A stretch of DNA of 8,284 nucleotides from an uncultured Verrucomicrobiota bacterium (GTDB lineage: Bacteria > Verrucomicrobiota > Verrucomicrobiia > Limisphaerales > UBA1096): assembly GCA_913050205.1 (NCBI GenBank), contig CAJXAU010000054.1, positions 1 to 8,284 on the forward strand, given 5' to 3'. Of the stretch, positions 5,792 through 8,284 are shown piece by piece. Numbering within the stretch: position 1 is the stretch's first letter; every line of letters begins with the position of its first letter. Below the pieces are notes generated by a model. It had not been told where the DNA came from. It saw nothing but the letters and a program-made list of their open reading frames with translations, and searched no databases. The position numbers and the translations under genes were made by a program.

Positions 5792-5816
5792 CGCTCCCGG
5801 AATCTGGGGGCGTTTT
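5792..5816 (+). terminator. Leader hairpin followed by TTTT, possible attenuator
   Basis: CGCTCCC (5792-5798) pairs with GGGGGCG (5806-5812), with one G-U pair around a 7-base loop, and is followed directly by TTTT. It lies after the proposed korA promoter and 24 bases before the korA ATG, so it could act as a weak terminator/attenuator or as a 5' stabilising stem. The short T-run argues for weak termination. Confidence 0.35.
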
Positions 5817-5840
5817 GATCGAAATAATCCATTTTTTTCA

Positions 5841-7670
5841 ATGAGCCAAACGGCAGTTACGGGGGATGATTCTGGGAGTGGCTCCCAGGCTTCCCATATT
5901 TCTGAGGCGGTAATTCGCATCGCCGGCAATTCTCAGGACGGCATTCAATCCATCGGTGGCTTTTTGGCCCGTCTGGCCGGTCGCAGTGAGCAGGAGGTCA
6001 TGACGATGATGACCATCCCCTCGACCATCTCCGGCGGCCCGTCCATTTTTCAGGTTCGCCTTGGCTCGGGAGATGTCCTCAGTGCCGGGGATGAGGCCGA
6101 CGTGCTGCTGGCGTTTTACCAGCATTCCTACGAAAACCACATCAGCAACCTTCGTGAGGGCGGCATCGTGGTTTACGACAGCGACCACGTTGAACCAAAT
6201 GAGGAGTGGCTTGAAAAGTTCCGCCACATCGGGATCGCCATCTCCAGCCTGACTGTTGAGGCGATCGGCGGCACGGCCCGTGACAAGGGGAAAAACATTT
6301 ATGCGCTTGGGTTGATCGGCCGGATGTTCAACCTCAACCTCGAAAAACTCGAGCGGCTGATCAACGAGCGTTTCGCGGCCAAGGGCGAGAGCGTGGTGAA
6401 AACTGCCATGGACGCGTTTCAGTCCGGGTACCGCTATCAGTCTGACGACATCACGAACTTGTTTCATTTCACCAAGAGCGAGGTGGATCGCTCGAATCAG
6501 GTGGTGATGTCCGGCAACGAGGCGATTGGCTACGGCCTGATCGCGGCCGGTGTCCGGTTCGGTGCCGGTTACCCGATCACACCCTGGTCTGACATTATGG
6601 AGCTGCTTCGACGCGAACTGCCGAAGTACGGCGGATCGTTCATCCAGTGCGAGGACGAGATCGCGTCCGTGTCGATGGCGATTGGTGCCAGCTACGGCGG
6701 TCGCGTGGCGGTGACCGGGTCGAGTGGCCCCGGCATTTCGCTGAAGACGGAGGCAATCGGCTGGGCGGTGATGGCGGAGGTGCCTTTGGTGGTGGTGGAC
6801 ATCCAGCGTGGCGGCCCGTCCACAGGTCTGCCTACGAACGTCGAGCAGTCTGACCTGAACATCGCCTGCTACGGCGGACACGGCGACTCCCCGCGCGTTG
6901 TGTTGGCTGCTGCCAACGTGGAGGATTGTTTTTACACGGCGATGGAGGCGGTGGACATTGCCCGCCGATATAGCGTACCGGTCATGCTATTGAGTGATCA
7001 GGCCATCGCGACCCGGATCGAGGCGTTCGATGAGCCGAAGCTGGAGGAAATTTGCCAAGACCTGACCCCGGACCTGACCCCGACCCCAACCCACAAGCCT
7101 TACGATCTTGAGACGAAAACCGGCGCGAGCCGGCATCGCGCGCCGGGGACCCGGATCGAGGACGGCCGATACCCGGTGGTGACCGGTCTGGAACACGACG
7201 AGTGGGGGCATCCCAGCGCGTCTCCGGATCTGCACGAGGGCATGACGCATAAGCGCCGAAACAAGCTCAATGCGCTGGCCGACGAATTGCCTATCCCCGA
7301 GGTCTACGGTGCCGATTCCGGCGAAGTGCTCGTTGTGGGCTGGGGCTCCACCACCGGACCGTTGTACGAAGCGGTCGAAAAATCCGGAAACAACGGACAG
7401 GCCATCTCGGCGCTCAAGCTGCGCCACATCAGCCCGCTGCCAAACGGCTTGAAGGAAATTTTTTCTCGGTTCAAGAAAATCTATGTCGTCGAAATGAACG
7501 ACGGCGGCGTCCACGGCTACGGCCAATTGGCCGGTGTCCTCCGGGCGCGTTTCGCTGATCCACGCATCCAGGGTATCAACAAGACCGATGCCCTGCGTTG
7601 GAAAGTTTGGGAGATTCTTGACCGAGTCAACGAACACCGCACCGCGGACGCCGCATTAACCAACGCCTGA
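5841..7670 (+). CDS. korA: 2-oxoacid:ferredoxin oxidoreductase, fused gamma-alpha subunit (KorA)
   Basis: With KorB it oxidatively decarboxylates a 2-oxoacid, most likely 2-oxoglutarate, to the acyl-CoA and passes electrons to ferredoxin. The 609-residue protein has the gamma domain first (about 23-215, opening IRIAGNSQDGIQSIGG, the KorA form of the glycine-rich motif). The alpha/pyrimidine domain follows: GNEAIGYGLIAAG (225-237), the signature GYPITP (243-248), GSSGPGISLKTEAIG (293-307) and QRGGPSTGLPT (322-332). Last is the C-terminal transketolase-like domain (from about 494, VLVVGWGSTTG). This gamma-alpha fusion with separate beta is typical of 2-oxoglutarate/2-oxoacid enzymes and not of one-chain pyruvate enzymes; substrate specificity is inferred. 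ATG 5841 has no Shine-Dalgarno and follows a T7 tract. The linker at 406-420 carries a small tandem repeat. korB follows after 13 bases. Confidence 0.94.
   Translation: MSQTAVTGDDSGSGSQASHISEAVIRIAGNSQDGIQSIGGFLARLAGRSEQEVMTMMTIPSTISGGPSIFQVRLGSGDVLSAGDEADVLLAFYQHSYENHISNLREGGIVVYDSDHVEPNEEWLEKFRHIGIAISSLTVEAIGGTARDKGKNIYALGLIGRMFNLNLEKLERLINERFAAKGESVVKTAMDAFQSGYRYQSDDITNLFHFTKSEVDRSNQVVMSGNEAIGYGLIAAGVRFGAGYPITPWSDIMELLRRELPKYGGSFIQCEDEIASVSMAIGASYGGRVAVTGSSGPGISLKTEAIGWAVMAEVPLVVVDIQRGGPSTGLPTNVEQSDLNIACYGGHGDSPRVVLAAANVEDCFYTAMEAVDIARRYSVPVMLLSDQAIATRIEAFDEPKLEEICQDLTPDLTPTPTHKPYDLETKTGASRHRAPGTRIEDGRYPVVTGLEHDEWGHPSASPDLHEGMTHKRRNKLNALADELPIPEVYGADSGEVLVVGWGSTTGPLYEAVEKSGNNGQAISALKLRHISPLPNGLKEIFSRFKKIYVVEMNDGGVHGYGQLAGVLRARFADPRIQGINKTDALRWKVWEILDRVNEHRTADAALTNA
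7059..7082 (+). repeat. 12-bp tandem duplication in the korA linker
   Basis: GACCTGACCCCG occurs twice exactly and is followed by a partial ACCCC repeat. It encodes D-L-T-P-D-L-T-P-T-P-T, a Pro/Thr-rich linker between the alpha domain and the C-terminal part. The length is a multiple of three, so the frame is kept. Confidence 0.8.
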
Positions 7671-7683
7671 TTTTTCCAGTACC

Positions 7684-8284
7684 ATGAGTGACAGTGCCAC
7701 ATTGGAACCCCCGCCGCAGGACGCCGAGGAACGCCAACCGGTAACGAAGAAGGAGATCACCGCCGATCACCCAACGTGGTGTCCCGGTTGTGGTGACTTC
7801 TCCGTGCTCGCGATTTATTACAAACTGATCCAGAAGCGGAACATTCACCACGAGAAGGTGACCACCGTGGCTGGCATCGGTTGCTCGAGCCGTTTTCCAT
7901 ATTTCGTACAGGCGCACGGCGCGCACTACATTCACGGGCGCGCGTTATCGTTTGCCAGCGGCGTGTCGTTGTCGCGGCCGGATCTGCACGTATTTGCGTT
8001 TGGTGGCGACGGGGACGCCTTTTCGATCGGCGGCAACCACTTCATGCACACCGCCCGCAAGAACGTCAAAATGACCTACGTGGTCATGGACAACTTTGTT
8101 TACGGGCTGACCAAGAAACAAACCTCCCCGACGTCTCCGCTTGGTTTCAAGAGCAAGACCGACAACTGGGGGGCGCTAGATCGGCCGATCAACCCGATGA
8201 AACTGGCCATCTCGGCCGGGGCCACGTTCGTGGCGCGGACGTCTCACACCAATCCCAAGCACCTGCTGGAGATGATGGATCTGG
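7684..8284 (+). CDS. korB: 2-oxoacid:ferredoxin oxidoreductase, beta subunit (KorB), 3' end outside window
   Basis: The TPP- and [4Fe-4S]-binding partner of KorA; 200 codons are visible before the window ends. It shows W-CPGCGDFSVL (32-41, cluster cysteines 33 and 36), GIGCSSRFPYF (64-74, third cysteine 67), HGRALSFASG (84-93) and the TPP/Mg motif GGDGDAFSIGGNHF (107-120). It also has DNFVYGLTKKQTSPTSPLG (136-154), with Asn137 of the metal site. The fourth cluster cysteine is expected beyond the window. In GRALSFASGVSLSRPDL the usual Lys before the 'P-D-L' segment is Ser. The gene starts 13 bases after korA without a clear Shine-Dalgarno, so it is very likely on the same mRNA. The first 25 or so residues are a Pro/Glu-rich extension before the conserved core. 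Confidence 0.95.
   Translation, partial: MSDSATLEPPPQDAEERQPVTKKEITADHPTWCPGCGDFSVLAIYYKLIQKRNIHHEKVTTVAGIGCSSRFPYFVQAHGAHYIHGRALSFASGVSLSRPDLHVFAFGGDGDAFSIGGNHFMHTARKNVKMTYVVMDNFVYGLTKKQTSPTSPLGFKSKTDNWGALDRPINPMKLAISAGATFVARTSHTNPKHLLEMMDL

Noticed and set aside
5838..6881. Long minus-strand open frame (347 codons) opposite korA
   Set aside because: It is Arg/His/Val-rich and resembles no family. The plus strand encodes a clearly conserved KorA over the same bases, so this is a GC-driven shadow frame.
7520..7533. CGGCCAATTGGCCG palindrome in korA
   Set aside because: Perfect 14-bp palindrome, but it occurs once, encodes the conserved Y-G-Q-L-A-G region and is not the dispersed element. 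Probably chance.
6987..7637. Minus-strand open frame of 216 codons opposite the 3' half of korA
   Set aside because: Same reasoning: no motifs, and fully covered by the conserved C-terminal part of KorA.
1..8284. Defence, mobile or secondary-metabolite system
   Set aside because: No integrase, transposase, nuclease, toxin, CRISPR repeat or biosynthetic cluster gene was seen. All eight genes belong to recognisable families with ordinary cellular roles.

Overview
The window is about 8.3 kb of GC-rich bacterial chromosome carrying eight genes, six of them complete. The PQQ-type beta-propeller protein, the TPR protein, the fused gamma-alpha 2-oxoacid:ferredoxin oxidoreductase subunit and the several starts without Shine-Dalgarno sequences suggest a Verrucomicrobia/Planctomycetes-like (PVC group) organism. 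This is an inference from gene style; there is no rRNA or other phylogenetic marker. I see no integrase, transposase, phage gene, CRISPR array, tRNA or rRNA. The genes read as core metabolism and housekeeping.

Layout, left to right. (1) Positions 1-2655, plus strand: the 3' part of a secreted-type PQQ-like beta-propeller protein, then thiamine-phosphate synthase (thiE) five bases later, then a PfkB/ribokinase-family sugar kinase. (2) Positions 2697-3185, minus strand: a Bcp-type peroxiredoxin, convergent with the kinase and separated from it by a 41-bp gap that contains a perfect 16-bp palindrome. (3) Positions 3285-4229, plus strand: a TPR-repeat protein whose last 62 bases overlap, tail to tail, the 3' end of a minus-strand type III pantothenate kinase (coaX, about 4168-4944). 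(4) Positions 5089-5703, plus strand: thrH, a HAD-family phosphoserine phosphatase/homoserine phosphotransferase. (5) Positions 5841-8284, plus strand: korA and the start of korB, the two subunits of a 2-oxoacid (most likely 2-oxoglutarate):ferredoxin oxidoreductase, cut by the window end.

Functionally, thiE makes thiamine phosphate, the precursor of the TPP used by KorAB. CoaX starts synthesis of the CoA that KorAB consumes. ThrH works in serine/threonine metabolism and Bcp removes peroxides. These links are biochemical; the genes are in several separate transcription units and do not form one operon.

I found no clearly novel multi-gene system. The two signals most worth following are non-coding. 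One is a dispersed palindrome, GCGCTTGGCCAAGCGC or close variants, whose 10-bp core occurs four times exactly plus at least three degraded copies, in genes and between them. The other is the compact korA control region (5728-5840), with a T-run, an inverted repeat over a perfect TTGACA box, a leader hairpin followed by TTTT, and a U7 tract directly before the start codon.
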